DNA of 64,000 nt from Staphylococcus epidermidis (GTDB taxonomy: Bacteria; Bacillota; Bacilli; Staphylococcales; Staphylococcaceae). Made by a program: the position numbers and the translations under genes. The stretch covers positions 2,356,001-2,420,000 of the forward strand of contig NZ_AP019721.1 in NCBI RefSeq assembly GCF_006742205.1. Direction: 5' to 3'. The notes under the pieces are model-generated. The model worked only from the letters and a program-made list of their open reading frames with translations, did no database searches and was not told where the DNA came from. Of the stretch, positions 27,901 through 37,347 are shown in pieces (within the stretch, counting starts at the first letter, position 1; every line of letters begins with the position of its first letter).

Positions 27901-28140
27901 TTAATATAACTTATACTTTTCTAAAAATGAGGGAAGAAGCAAACCTTCTTTTCTTATTGTCATTATATTTGGATATTCAAATCTATTATTTAAGAGTTTA
28001 TCTCTTACCTTCATTGTATTTAAATGAGTATTACATACTTTAATTGCAGTAAACACATTCCACATTATATTACCAAATTTACATAGAAAAATTCCATTAT
28101 GATCTATCATCATCAAATGCATCACTTTCTTTCTAAGCAA
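27901..28140 (-). CDS. Small frame directly upstream of vraB
   Basis: A 79-aa frame that ends 15 bases before the vraB start, so it could be cotranscribed. Its second half (HLNTMKVRDKLLNNRFEYPNIMTIRKEGLLLPSFLEKYKLY) has a protein-like composition. I see no strong ribosome site; ATG candidates are at 28140 and 28113. It may be a small gene, a remnant of a vraC-like gene, or chance. Confidence 0.3.
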   Translation of the reverse strand: MLRKKVMHLMMIDHNGIFLCKFGNIMWNVFTAIKVCNTHLNTMKVRDKLLNNRFEYPNIMTIRKEGLLLPSFLEKYKLY

Positions 28141-28730
28141 TGATCAATTTTAATTTCATAATCACTCTCACTTCACTAAATATAGTTAATCCATTGTTGT
28201 AAAAAAAGAGGAAACCATAAAAGAAATACTCATGTCTATACAAACGGGGTAGTCTAACCGTCCCACTTAACACAAGTCATCTTTATAAGATTTCCTTAAC
28301 ATCTACTATTATATCTACGATGATTTACATTTCTAAATTTTATTATGCAATCAGTACTTACTTTCCTTTATATTTGTCACCCATGCTTCATAATAGAAGC
28401 AAGTAATCTAAACTTACCTTTCCTATCAATTCACTGGTAAAGTGTTTTTTAGAATCACCAAAATCATTGATAATAGATTAAGAAGCCATATTTAATCGTC
28501 TTGATGTCCCATAGACTTTTATGAATAAGTATAAAACAATCGCCATTGTTAAAAAACAGTTGAGACATATCATCTATTATTTTGATTATTTATTCAAAAC
28601 ACGAAATCATTGATTTATTTGCACTATTTTTCCGAAAATGAATCCTATCAACGTATATTTATAAAAATTACATTAAAAGATTTTGACTAAAACCCTGATT
28701 TATTCAACAACCTTTTAATATAGATGAAAG
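28141..28730. other. Gene-free AT-rich stretch
   Basis: 590 bases with no frame that has a ribosome site, no strong terminator and no recognisable repeat. It presumably holds the promoter for vraB in its left part. Confidence 0.5.
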
Positions 28731-28931
28731 TTATTTATTTTGATACTGCTTAATCGCATCTTGTATCGTATCGTGTAAACTAGGTTCTTGTAACCAATGT
28801 TGGAACTTTTCCATAATTTCCCTTGGAGTCGTAATGTTTTCAGGAAAATTAATATCTTTCATACCTTCAAACAAATCTCCAAAATGACTTTTTTCACCTT
28901 CAAAATTCTTCATAAAACGATAAAAGCTCAA
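28731..28931 (-). CDS. YozE-like (SAM-like fold) small protein
   Basis: A 66-aa protein starting MSFYRFMKNFEGEKSHFGDLFEGM and ending in EPSLHDTIQDAIKQYQNK. The SFYxFM head followed by a central NFP and a helical tail resembles the YozE/UPF0346 family of small helical Firmicute proteins of unknown function. The start is TTG (28929-28931), fixed by a perfect AGGAGG eight bases upstream. It is isolated, with no operon partners. The family call is tentative because similarity is mainly in the first ten residues. Confidence 0.65.
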   Translation of the reverse strand: MSFYRFMKNFEGEKSHFGDLFEGMKDINFPENITTPREIMEKFQHWLQEPSLHDTIQDAIKQYQNK

Positions 28932-29142
28932 TACCCTAACCTCCTATATTTTGCAACAATAGGTATATATTACCAAAATGAAGGCATTTACAAAATACAT
29001 TTGTTTAAATTTAAGTAAAAAATTAATAGTTGAGGTCTTATTTATATGTTAAAAGTATTTCTTTTTTAAAAACTAATAAATTTTATTAAAACTTGTATTA
29101 CTAAAAATCAATTTTATACAATCCCTAAAAAGTCTATTATTT

Positions 29143-29192
29143 TTGTCATTTTGACTAATATACTTGTCATAATGACAAATATATTATATAGT
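29143..29192 (+). promoter_or_regulatory. Promoter with two tandem operators for the HTH-ABC operon
   Basis: TTGTCATTTTGACTAA (29143-29158) and the perfect palindrome TTGTCATAATGACAA (29164-29178) begin 21 bp apart, two helical turns. The second overlaps the -35 TTGTCA (29164-29169), which is 17 bp from TATAGT (29187-29192). This suits autoregulation by the HTH protein encoded 25 bases downstream. Confidence 0.75.
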
Positions 29193-29216
29193 TTATATGT
29201 AAGGAAGTGATACAAT

Positions 29217-29420
29217 TTGCGCAATAGACTTAAAGAATTACGAGCCCGTGATGGATATAACCAAACAGAGCTTGCTAAAAAAGCTGGAATATCACGACAA
29301 ACGGTGTCTTTAATAGAACGCAACGATTTTACACCATCTATATTAACCGCAATAAAAATTGCAAGAATCTTTGGTGAACCTGTTGAAGATATCTTTATTA
29401 TGGAGGAGGAAGACTTTTGA
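29217..29420 (+). CDS. XRE-family HTH transcriptional regulator
   Basis: A 67-aa protein that is nearly all one HTH domain: RLKELRARDGYNQTELAKKAGISRQTVSLIERNDFTPSILTAIKIARIFGEPVEDIF. The recognition helix is SRQTVSLIE. Very short XRE regulators of this type (YozG/YgzD-like) usually sit before membrane-protein or ABC operons. The start is TTG, with AAGGAAGTG nine bases upstream. It overlaps the next gene by four bases (TTGA). It probably represses its own operon through the TTGTCA-type palindromes upstream. Confidence 0.88.
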   Translation: MRNRLKELRARDGYNQTELAKKAGISRQTVSLIERNDFTPSILTAIKIARIFGEPVEDIFIMEEEDF

Positions 29421-30151
29421 AAATAAAAAGGTATGCACTTCTATGTTTATTAGGAGGATTAGTTGGAGGCATCATCGGATACATCATAGGAGCTATTAAC
29501 TGGGAGAAGTTATTTAATTATGCACAGTTCGCTAACTTTAAAGTTGTGCTTTATACAACCATCGTAGCATCATTAATAAATATTATACTTACTGTGTATT
29601 TATTTATAGTCCAAAATGCGTCACTTCACTATAAAGCTAAAATTGACGCAAATATTTCAGATGATTTAGCAGATACATATGAAAATAAATCATACATCAA
29701 ATCATTGAAAGTAAGATTTATTTACACAATGCAATTAATTGTCGCTTTTATTGCAATTTTAATACCCGTCATAGGAAATGCATCTGAGAATCACATCGCT
29801 CTAATAATGATTCCTTTCATTATTACAATCATTTCATCCATAATGATTGGGATATTTTATAGAAAATTTGATGCTCGATACCCTAAATTAGGAGAGAAAC
29901 GTTACACTGAAAAAGCATTTAATATTATGGACGAAGGAGAGCGATACATCACACTCGTTTCCTCGTATAAAGTGCACCAGCAGAATATTGTATTACTTTT
30001 TATAGGAATTATGACCCTGGGGATATTCTCAATAACTACAGGCATGAATCAATCACTAGGCATAATTTTGTTTATCATTTTATTTATCTATAATTCATTG
30101 GGATATTTACTGAAAGTCAGTAATTTTTATAAATCAGAACAGAAATCCTAA
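29417..30151 (+). CDS. DUF3169-type membrane protein
   Basis: A 244-aa protein with about six hydrophobic segments in pairs (residues 7-28, 42-68, 105-123, 127-150, 180-200, 205-225) and a charged central loop. Similar proteins of the DUF3169 family follow small HTH regulators in staphylococci. The start is TTG overlapping the regulator stop, with GGAGGAGG upstream. The ABC genes follow after 27 bases. Role unknown; a sensor or accessory part of the exporter is an inference from position. Confidence 0.75.
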   Translation: MKIKRYALLCLLGGLVGGIIGYIIGAINWEKLFNYAQFANFKVVLYTTIVASLINIILTVYLFIVQNASLHYKAKIDANISDDLADTYENKSYIKSLKVRFIYTMQLIVAFIAILIPVIGNASENHIALIMIPFIITIISSIMIGIFYRKFDARYPKLGEKRYTEKAFNIMDEGERYITLVSSYKVHQQNIVLLFIGIMTLGIFSITTGMNQSLGIILFIILFIYNSLGYLLKVSNFYKSEQKS

Positions 30152-30178
30152 AACTAATTTAAAGAAAAGGAGTAAATT

Positions 30179-31021
30179 ATGGAAAACTTATTAGAAGTTC
30201 AGCAACTCAATAAATCATATAAGAATTCAGAATTCCAGCTTACTGACATCACATTCTCTGTTAAACCTGGCGAGGTAGTGGGTTTAATTGGGAAAAATGG
30301 TTCAGGTAAGTCTACCCTCATTAATACACTTGTAGGAAATAGACATAAAGATAATGGTTCACTGAAATTCTTCGATAAAGAGGTGACAGAGAACGACTTC
30401 AAATATAAAGAACATTTAGGTGTAGTTTTTGATGATTTACGTGTTCCAGATAAATTAACTCTACAATCTATCAATAAAGTTTTTACTGAAATATATGATG
30501 CTTGGAACAGCGATACATTCTTTTCTTTAATCAAAGCATTTGAACTACCAACAAATAATCAAATTAAGACATTCTCAAGAGGAATGCGTATGAAAGCAGC
30601 TTTAACAATTGCTTTAAGCCATGATGCTAAATTATTAATCTTAGATGAAGCTACAGCAGGTATGGACGTATCAGGACGTGAACATGTGTTAGAAATTCTA
30701 GAGGATTATTTAGGAGACGATCGTGCCATATTAATTTCATCACATATTTCTGAAGATATTGAACAGCTAGCTACTCAGCTCGTTTTTATGCGTGATGGTC
30801 GAATTATTTTAAAAGAAAGTAAAGAAGTTTTATTGAGCCAATACGGCATCATCGATCAACCAGTTGAGCATTTCAATATTTCAAATGAGTATCTAATCGC
30901 AACGCGCAGACGTAATGATCGACAAATCAGTTTAGTGAATAACTATCAAAAAGTACCTGATGCACAACCACTAAAGACAATCGATGATGCAACTAAAATT
31001 ATTATGCGAGGTGAAGTATAA
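30179..31021 (+). CDS. ABC transporter ATP-binding protein (PmtC/ABC-2 type)
   Basis: A 280-aa ATPase. Walker A is GKNGSGKST (Lys44), the signature loop is the divergent FSRGMRMK rather than LSGGQ, and Walker B is LLILDEAT. A C-terminal extension of about 70 residues follows the H-loop (SSHISEDIE). The divergent signature and tail are seen in ABC-2 exporters such as PmtC, which helps export phenol-soluble modulins; this locus is not the pmt operon itself, since pmtR, pmtA and pmtB are missing. AAAGGAG precedes the ATG. It overlaps the permease by one base (TAATG). Confidence 0.88.
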   Translation: MENLLEVQQLNKSYKNSEFQLTDITFSVKPGEVVGLIGKNGSGKSTLINTLVGNRHKDNGSLKFFDKEVTENDFKYKEHLGVVFDDLRVPDKLTLQSINKVFTEIYDAWNSDTFFSLIKAFELPTNNQIKTFSRGMRMKAALTIALSHDAKLLILDEATAGMDVSGREHVLEILEDYLGDDRAILISSHISEDIEQLATQLVFMRDGRIILKESKEVLLSQYGIIDQPVEHFNISNEYLIATRRRNDRQISLVNNYQKVPDAQPLKTIDDATKIIMRGEV

Positions 31022-31659
31022 TGAAAGGTCTTACTCTTAGTATATTTTATACAGCTAAAAAATCATTTTTCATCTACTTAGTAGTCGGAATTATTGCTGC
31101 AGTCGTTTTCTCATTTTTAAATCCAACGATGAACAGCTTTCTTGCTATCATTTTTTTAATATCTCCTATTACGGATAACTTCAAACGTGAAAAGGACTCA
31201 AGATGGATGAATTACATATCCACACTTCCTGTTAGAAGAGCTGATTATGTTAAAAGTTATTATATTATTTTTCTCTTGTGTGCATTAGTTGGGATACTTG
31301 CAGGCGTACCTAGTGTCGGTCTAATCACACAAAGTTTAAGTATGGTATTCATTTCACTATGTGTTGCCATTGGTGGCGCAGGGACTTTCTCCATTATGTT
31401 TCCTCTAACATTCAAATTCGGTTCTGAAAATTCAAATGTCATTGTGATGACTACAACATTTGCTGTCATTATTATCTCTTTCTTATTCTATATCGCATCA
31501 ATGATATTGAGTAATCAAACAGGAAGTGGCTCTATGATTACAATGCTGAGCAACACACAAAGCTATGTTGTATATTCCATTTATGGAATACTTGGATTGA
31601 TTTCAATTATTATCTCTTATATTTTATCGATTAAAATTTTTAACAAGCAAGAACTATAA
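31021..31659 (+). CDS. ABC-2 type permease (PmtD-like)
   Basis: A 212-aa membrane protein with six hydrophobic segments and the conserved loop DNFKREKDSRWMNYISTLPVRRADYVKSYY after the second, typical of ABC-2 permeases that pair with PmtC-type ATPases. It is translationally coupled to the ATPase. A terminator follows at once. The substrate is unknown; peptides or amphipathic toxins are the family expectation. Confidence 0.85.
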   Translation: MKGLTLSIFYTAKKSFFIYLVVGIIAAVVFSFLNPTMNSFLAIIFLISPITDNFKREKDSRWMNYISTLPVRRADYVKSYYIIFLLCALVGILAGVPSVGLITQSLSMVFISLCVAIGGAGTFSIMFPLTFKFGSENSNVIVMTTTFAVIIISFLFYIASMILSNQTGSGSMITMLSNTQSYVVYSIYGILGLISIIISYILSIKIFNKQEL

Positions 31660-31666
31660 TATTAAA

Positions 31667-31710
31667 AACCCCCTAAATTTTCGGTAATTGAAAATTCAGG
31701 GGGTTATTTA
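31667..31710 (+). terminator. Terminator of the HTH-ABC operon
   Basis: AACCCCCTAAATTTTC pairs with GAAAATTCAGGGGGTT with one mismatch (31667-31705), followed by ATTTAT. Confidence 0.8.
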
Positions 31711-31809
31711 TATCTTTTAAGTTTTTAATAATTTATTTTCATTTAAAGATAATTATTTATTAATATATTTATAAATAGTTAATTAAAAATGGGATAAAGG
31801 AGTATTTTA

Positions 31810-32040
31810 ATGACATTATTAACTAAAGTTTTAGATACTTTAACAGGCATATGTGTTGCTTTATTGTTTACCAAGTATTTTGTAAATTATGCAAATGATA
31901 TGTTTGACTGGCACTTAAGATGGTATTTCCTAGAAAATGTACCTCATTTAGCACTCATTTTGTTTATTCTAGTATTTATCTTTGCTGTTCCTTCTGAAAT
32001 GATTAAAGATAAAAATAAGAAAAAGCATAATGATTCATAA
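31810..32040 (+). CDS. Small membrane protein, unknown
   Basis: A 76-aa protein with two hydrophobic segments (about 10-28 and 44-63) and a lysine-rich C-terminus (KDKNKKKHNDS). AAAGGAG lies before the ATG, so translation is likely. It is a single gene after the ABC operon terminator. No family recognised. Confidence 0.65.
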   Translation: MTLLTKVLDTLTGICVALLFTKYFVNYANDMFDWHLRWYFLENVPHLALILFILVFIFAVPSEMIKDKNKKKHNDS

Positions 32041-32512
32041 TCAATAGGTATATAATCATCATATTTTAAGTGTCACTGGTTCAATAGAACCCAACTTATC
32101 GAATTAGATGATAAATAAATATATCTCGTAGGAGTTTAAAAAGAAAAAGGCACGCTTTTCCTATACTAATCTCGAACTACTTTATAAACATTCGTTACTC
32201 AATCTAAAACTTTGTTCTTCATTTCTATCAAAAAGGCCTACTGCATTTGAACTAAATTTCGAGTTATTAGTTGAATTATCAATTAATTCGTATATCAATG
32301 TCTCTAATAAACTCTAGATTTATCTTACTTCTCAGTTTTTACAACTAATACACTGATATGTTTATATATGTATTAAAGGAACAGATTAAAAAAGAGAAGA
32401 CCCATATACATTAAATTTAAACTAAAACTTGTGATAACTTTTATCTTTAATGCATATGCTAGCTTTTTAATGGGTATTTTTAGTAATACCATCGATATAA
32501 GAAAGGGGGAAT
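32041..32512. other. Gene-free stretch
   Basis: 472 AT-rich bases; no frame with a ribosome site, no recognised RNA or repeat. The promoter of the DinB gene must lie near its right end. Confidence 0.5.
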
Positions 32513-32515
32513 ATG

Positions 32516-32980
32516 ATGAGTAATATCACAGTTTATAATGTCATTGAATTGGGCGTAAACAATCTTTTAGCCGATTATGACAATTGGAATGTTGAAGAAG
32601 TATTAGATAAAGAAACTCAACATTTCCCAAACACTTTACATTGGCAATATGGTCATGTATTAACAATCTTTGAACAAGCATTATCATTGGGCAATCAACA
32701 TGTCGTAGATGTTGAAAAATATAATAAATTGTTTGGATATGGTTCAAATCCTAGAGACTGGAAGGGACAAGATGTACCTGCTATCAACGAAATCAAACAA
32801 CACATTCAAACATTACCAGAACGTGCTAAAAAATTAACACACGAGCAGTTAGCTCAAAAATTAGACCAACCTATCGCAGGTTGTAACACACTTGATGAAT
32901 TATTAATGTTAAATGCTATCCATGTGCCATTACACACCGGTAAAATTGAAGAAATGACACGTGTACTTCGTGAAAAATAA
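32516..32980 (+). CDS. DinB-family protein
   Basis: A 154-aa protein of the DinB/YfiT four-helix bundle superfamily, often metal-dependent thiol transferases. Metal ligand candidates are His near residue 44 (LHWQYGHV), and the pair HVPLHTGKIEE near 137-141, giving the three-histidine set seen in the family. Two ATGs occur at 32513 and 32516; the second is chosen since AAAGGGGGA is then at a workable distance. Single gene ended by the hairpin at 32994-33026. The thiol substrate, possibly bacillithiol, is inferred from the family only. Confidence 0.82.
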   Translation: MSNITVYNVIELGVNNLLADYDNWNVEEVLDKETQHFPNTLHWQYGHVLTIFEQALSLGNQHVVDVEKYNKLFGYGSNPRDWKGQDVPAINEIKQHIQTLPERAKKLTHEQLAQKLDQPIAGCNTLDELLMLNAIHVPLHTGKIEEMTRVLREK

Positions 32981-32993
32981 GCACAATATATTT

Positions 32994-33026
32994 AAGCGTC
33001 TGGATTATCATCCCCAGACGCTTTTA
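32994..33026 (+). terminator. Terminator of the DinB gene
   Basis: AAGCGTCTGG pairs with CCAGACGCTT (32994-33003 with 33014-33023), followed by TTAAAA. Confidence 0.75.
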
Positions 33027-33101
33027 AAATGTTTAGAGAATTATCAAATTTTATTTGAATGCTTTCGCTAAAACAAAGATAAACATATCTTTCGAGGAGT
33101 T

Positions 33102-33650
33102 TTATCTAGTATACGTACATTCTTCCCTCAACAAGCTAAAAACATAAATATCTGAGAATTCCCCTTGTAATCGTTCATTACTTCTCAATATACCTTCTTG
33201 CGTGAACCCAAGTCTAATTGGTATAGCTCTGCTTTTCTTATTTTTAGTAGACATTCGTATTTCTATACGATTAATATCATACACTTCATATACATAGCGA
33301 ATTAACGCTTGAGTACATTTAGTCATAATACCTTTCTTTTGAAAGTCTTCAGCTAAATAATAACCAATTGAAGTTGTTTTATTAACTAAATCTAAGTAAT
33401 GCAATCCTATGACTCCAATCAATTCTTTATTACTCCATATTCCACAATGAAATCCATTACCATCGATAAATTGTTGCAACGCCGAATGGATAAAGTGTTT
33501 ACTATCTTCAACTTTCTTCGTATGTTCAACAAAAGGTAGAAATTCAGCTAAATAGTCACGATTGCTATCTACTAATTTAAATAACTGTTCGGCTTCTCGT
33601 TCTTCTAATATTTTTAATTTAATATTTTTATTTATTTGATAACTAAACAT
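33102..33650 (-). CDS. GNAT N-acetyltransferase, RimJ/RimL type
   Basis: A 182-aa acetyltransferase. LRxLEEREAEQLFKLVDSNRDYLAEFLPF at the N-terminus and IGYYLAEDFQKKGIMTKCTQALIRYVYE (acetyl-CoA loop near residues 100-125) with NRIEIRMSTKNKKSRAIPIRLGFTQEG are characteristic of the ribosomal-protein-serine/alanine acetyltransferase branch. Members acetylate protein N-termini or small molecules. AAAGGAT precedes the ATG. It is a single gene convergent with DinB. Confidence 0.87.
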   Translation of the reverse strand: MFSYQINKNIKLKILEEREAEQLFKLVDSNRDYLAEFLPFVEHTKKVEDSKHFIHSALQQFIDGNGFHCGIWSNKELIGVIGLHYLDLVNKTTSIGYYLAEDFQKKGIMTKCTQALIRYVYEVYDINRIEIRMSTKNKKSRAIPIRLGFTQEGILRSNERLQGEFSDIYVFSLLREECTYTR

Positions 33651-34047
33651 ACAAAATCATCCTTTTTTAGAATTTTCTGTTATTTTAGTATACACGAATA
33701 TAGGATTATGTCATAAAACTTGATTACTAGAATTCGATATTCTCTAAGTCACAAGTGTGTATGTAGTTCTCTTGTTTCTATTGTCTTATACCTACAACCA
33801 ATATTAGAGTGAAAAAGCTTAACTTAAGATAGATCATCATCAACAACACAAACGTTAAAAACACTGAGATAACTTTTTAAAATATACTTCTCAATATTGA
33901 TTAGTAAAATCCAAAATATGAATAATAAGTAGACATTAAACAATCTTTATTTTATTCTATAAATAATAGAAAATAAATTATTAGATTAAATTATTATTTT
34001 TTATTTCTAATTTAAGTTGAAACCGTATGTAATGGGAGGAAATCATA
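33651..34047. other. Gene-free stretch before the glycosyltransferase
   Basis: 397 very AT-rich bases between divergent genes. No repeat or RNA recognised; promoters for both neighbours must lie here. Confidence 0.5.
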
Positions 34048-35553
34048 ATGATATATTCTATCGGTAAGAATTTAGGTAATAAATTAACAGGTATAGAACA
34101 AGCTATGATCAATAGATTAAAGCTATTTAAAGATAATTTAGTCCCAAATAAACTCATATTCACATCTTGGTCACCACGTTTATATATGCATGCACATTCG
34201 TTAAACATCGATTCAAAAGATATTTTCAGTCTTTACGATTTTCTACAAGATAGTATTAACTTTGAGAAAAAACATATTGATTGGATAAATTATTGGCAAA
34301 ATATATGTAATTATACCTTAAAATTCGTTGAAAATACGAATGATATTAAAATATACGATAACGACACATATAAAATGTATGTGCATTTTGTTGATTCAAA
34401 TTATCAAACTTTAGACTATATTAACCATTTTGATATACAACAACGTAAAATTCGAAGAGATTTTTACGATACAAGAGGCTTTTTAAGTTGTAGTAGAATT
34501 TTAACCTCTCAACAAAAAGTCGTGATGGAACAATTTTTTACACCTACACAAAAAGTTAAATTTCAAAAATATTACAACCCTGAGCACGAACATCCTACGG
34601 TACAATCTATCATTTATAATACTTCACGAGGCGTTCGTTTTTTCAACGATGAAAATGAACTTTTAGCGTTTGCAATTAATGCGCTATATCATTTAGGAGA
34701 CGTATTTTTATGTGATAAAAACATCGTTACAGGGCCAATCATTGATCAAACTGATACTAAAATACCAGTTCTCGCCGTTTTCCACAGTACCCACGTAAAA
34801 AATATCAATGATATATATCATTCTGAAATCAAACAAGCGTATAAACCTGTTTTAGATAACTTATCCCGATATTCAGGAATCATAGTATCTACTGAACAAC
34901 AAAAAACAGATTTATCTGTAAAAATTAATAACGTTATTCCCATTTACGTTATACCTGCAGGTTATATTGATACAAATGAATCTCATCATAGTAGTGACAA
35001 TAAACCATTGCCTAACAAAATGATTTCTATCGGCCGTTATTCTCCTGAAAAGCAATTAGGTCATCAAATAGAACTAATGTCTAAGCTAGTTCCAGCATTT
35101 CCAAATTTACAGTTACATTTATTTGGGTTTGGTAAAGAAGAAACACATTATCGTAAATTAATAGCTCAATATCATTTAGAAAATCACGTGTTTTTACGTG
35201 GCTTCATTTATGATTTAAATCAAGAAATAGAGACCGCCTATTTATCTTTATTGACAAGTAAAATGGAAGGGTTCAATTTAGGTGTACTTGAAACGATTGC
35301 TAAAGGCGTACCTACAGTAAGTTATGATACCAAATACGGACCTTCTGAGTTAATTGTTAATCATAAAAATGGCTTTTTAATTGAACAAGATAATAAAGAA
35401 CAACTCTATCACAGCGTTAAAAAGTTATTACTCGATTCTAACTTAAGAGAACAATTTTCTAAGGAAAGTATTAAACATGCCCAAATATTTAATGACAAAA
35501 ATGTTTTTGATACATGGCTCACTGTTTTCAGAACGTTAAAAGTTAATTTATAA
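34048..35553 (+). CDS. SdgA/SdgB-like glycosyltransferase for SD-repeat proteins
   Basis: A 501-aa family-4 (GT-B fold) glycosyltransferase. Its N-terminus LGNKLTGIEQAMINRLKLFK and the segment HFDIQQRKIRRDFYDTRGFLSCSRIL match what I know of the staphylococcal SdgA/SdgB enzymes, which add GlcNAc to serines of SD repeats. The nucleotide-sugar half has SIGRYSPEKQLGHQIELM near residue 333 and the donor motif KMEGFNLGVLETIAKGVPTVSYDTKYGPSELI near 405-436. GGGAGG precedes the ATG. It lies 1.8 kb from sdrF on the opposite strand, separated by the 544-aa gene. Modification of SdrF is inferred from family and location. Confidence 0.88.
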   Translation: MIYSIGKNLGNKLTGIEQAMINRLKLFKDNLVPNKLIFTSWSPRLYMHAHSLNIDSKDIFSLYDFLQDSINFEKKHIDWINYWQNICNYTLKFVENTNDIKIYDNDTYKMYVHFVDSNYQTLDYINHFDIQQRKIRRDFYDTRGFLSCSRILTSQQKVVMEQFFTPTQKVKFQKYYNPEHEHPTVQSIIYNTSRGVRFFNDENELLAFAINALYHLGDVFLCDKNIVTGPIIDQTDTKIPVLAVFHSTHVKNINDIYHSEIKQAYKPVLDNLSRYSGIIVSTEQQKTDLSVKINNVIPIYVIPAGYIDTNESHHSSDNKPLPNKMISIGRYSPEKQLGHQIELMSKLVPAFPNLQLHLFGFGKEETHYRKLIAQYHLENHVFLRGFIYDLNQEIETAYLSLLTSKMEGFNLGVLETIAKGVPTVSYDTKYGPSELIVNHKNGFLIEQDNKEQLYHSVKKLLLDSNLREQFSKESIKHAQIFNDKNVFDTWLTVFRTLKVNL

Positions 35554-35575
35554 TCGCCAATTTATTAAGATATAT

Positions 35576-35620
35576 AAGGGTGAAGAGAAGTGTGAAACAT
35601 CATACATCATCTTCACCTTT
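35576..35620. terminator. Terminator between the convergent glycosyltransferase and 544-aa genes
   Basis: AAGGGTGAAGA (35576-35586) pairs with TCTTCACCTTT (35610-35620) with one G-U. The loop contains a second small pairing. It is placed to serve both genes. Confidence 0.65.
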
Positions 35621-35628
35621 AATTTATT

Positions 35629-37263
35629 CTATAATATTTCATCTTTAATCTGTGCCTTTTGATATTGAACATAGCCTGATATATAATGTTCGATATCATC
35701 AATCCGAACTCGATACCCATGGTGTTTTATGAAGAAACTACCAAGAATTCGCTTTGGATTTTTGAAGTACATTGCAATTTCAGGATAGAAAAATCCTACT
35801 CGTTGATATTCTGCTCTTGTATGAATCACATTGATTAATTTTTCTTCATCAATCAACTGAGTCACAAGCTCTTGACGATGTGTAGCTTTTGCTTTTTGAA
35901 TAAGCTTATAGGTTGCCATTAACATTTCTAAAAATGTTGGGAATGTTGTTTCACGTTGTTCAATATATTCCAAATAGGTGTTCACATTCTTAATCCCAAA
36001 TTCAAAATATTTATCTTGCGGACACAATTGAACTAACTCGTTCGTGCAATACCCAAGCCAATGATCATGGTATTGCCAATACTCTTTTTCAATAAATCGA
36101 TCCATTAACTTCTTCACAACTTCCAACCATTTATCATTATGATCTTGGTGATATAAGCGTAATAATGCTAAAGCTGCTTCACCATCATAATAAATAATTC
36201 TAAATGATTCTTTCACAGTTAAATCCGGATAATTTAAAATATGAGTTGTTTCGTATGTATCTTGATTAATCATTGATAAAATTCCTCGAGCAACTTTTTG
36301 TGCCACGCATAAGTATTGCTTATTGGGGTTATGCTTTAAATATTCACAAACCGCAAATATAAAGGCAGCATTTTGTCCTAATTTTATTTCGTTAATATCT
36401 TTTGTATCATCAAAGATATATCCAACACCTTCATTATCATAGAAATAATTCTCAATAACGTAGTTAATTGCCTTTTCGACTATAGTTAAATCTTCTCCTA
36501 AATAATCTAAACCCTCTATTAATGCATAAGTTGAAGAAGCATGTCTTAATATATTATAGAAATTGATTTCTTTATCAAAATGTGGAAAATAACCATATTG
36601 ATATCTTCCAGTATCTGATAGCATATTTCCTAGGAAATATGTACCACTTTCAATTAATTGGTCTATTTCTTTATGTAAATAATCGACCTTTCTTAATCCT
36701 TTTTTATAACCTTCATCGTGTAATTCATATATCTTTTGTTCGTCTAAGATAAAACCTTTAGTTTTGAACTTAATGACTTCTTTGTTTTCATAAAAATCAT
36801 AAGCAAACTTTTTCTTATGGTTCGTATACTTTCTTAAATAGTTATTTATATTTTGTTCAGATAGAATAAGCTTCGTTTTCCCATCTGTTTTCACTGGTTT
36901 AATAAATGCATTAGTGTTTATTTCTTCAGGTAAAAATGATAAATTCCAGTATTGATCTAAAGCTATACCAAAATCAATATAATTTCTTCTAGTTTGCGTT
37001 AATTCATCTTTAACATCTTTAAATAAAGTAACTTCTTCTTCAGTAACAATGTCTATTTTTACCCATGAAGGAAACGCTCCTGTTTTCTGTCTAAACTTTT
37101 GAATTTCTTTAGTAATATCCCTTCTAAGGTAATTAGGCTTTTTTAATAATTTAACTTTGGCTTTTATATTAGATTTTCCAAGGCTTAAAAAAGTATATTC
37201 TTTTATTTCTATTGTTTTTTCAACATAATTAATCAATCTTTCTATATGATTTTCCATACTCAT
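35629..37263 (-). CDS. SdrF-linked protein, probable alpha/alpha-barrel carbohydrate-active fold
   Basis: A 544-aa cytoplasmic protein without signal peptide. Residues 1-200 are a mixed alpha/beta domain. From about residue 210 to 500 it is a succession of paired helices with aromatic-rich turns (GRYQYGYFPHFDKEINFYNILRHASSTYALIEGL; WLEVVKKLMDRFIEKEYWQYHDHWLGYCTNELV) such as occur in (alpha/alpha)6 toroids of glycosidases, epimerases and lyases. I see no certain catalytic motif. GGAG precedes the ATG by seven bases. It begins 84 bases after sdrF on the same strand and converges on the glycosyltransferase, so a role in making, trimming or isomerising the SD-repeat glycan is a reasonable inference. 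The exact reaction is unknown. Confidence 0.75.
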   Translation of the reverse strand: MSMENHIERLINYVEKTIEIKEYTFLSLGKSNIKAKVKLLKKPNYLRRDITKEIQKFRQKTGAFPSWVKIDIVTEEEVTLFKDVKDELTQTRRNYIDFGIALDQYWNLSFLPEEINTNAFIKPVKTDGKTKLILSEQNINNYLRKYTNHKKKFAYDFYENKEVIKFKTKGFILDEQKIYELHDEGYKKGLRKVDYLHKEIDQLIESGTYFLGNMLSDTGRYQYGYFPHFDKEINFYNILRHASSTYALIEGLDYLGEDLTIVEKAINYVIENYFYDNEGVGYIFDDTKDINEIKLGQNAAFIFAVCEYLKHNPNKQYLCVAQKVARGILSMINQDTYETTHILNYPDLTVKESFRIIYYDGEAALALLRLYHQDHNDKWLEVVKKLMDRFIEKEYWQYHDHWLGYCTNELVQLCPQDKYFEFGIKNVNTYLEYIEQRETTFPTFLEMLMATYKLIQKAKATHRQELVTQLIDEEKLINVIHTRAEYQRVGFFYPEIAMYFKNPKRILGSFFIKHHGYRVRIDDIEHYISGYVQYQKAQIKDEIL

Positions 37264-37290
37264 CTTTTTTCTCCTTTCAATTTAATATGA

Positions 37291-37323
37291 TTTCAAACCA
37301 GGTCATATAGACCTGGCTTGAAA
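37291..37323 (-). repeat. Hairpin between sdrF and the 544-aa gene
   Basis: TTTCAAACCAGGTC pairs with GACCTGGCTTGAAA around a five-base loop, with one mismatch. On the minus strand it is followed by TCATATT, not a T-run, so partial termination or mRNA processing is more likely than full termination. Confidence 0.55.
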
Positions 37324-37347
37324 CAACTTATAAATGAATCAATAGTG

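Noticed and set aside
29114-29323. 69-codon minus-strand frame over the HTH promoter
   Set aside because: It overlaps the tandem operators and the start of the HTH gene, and has no ribosome site.
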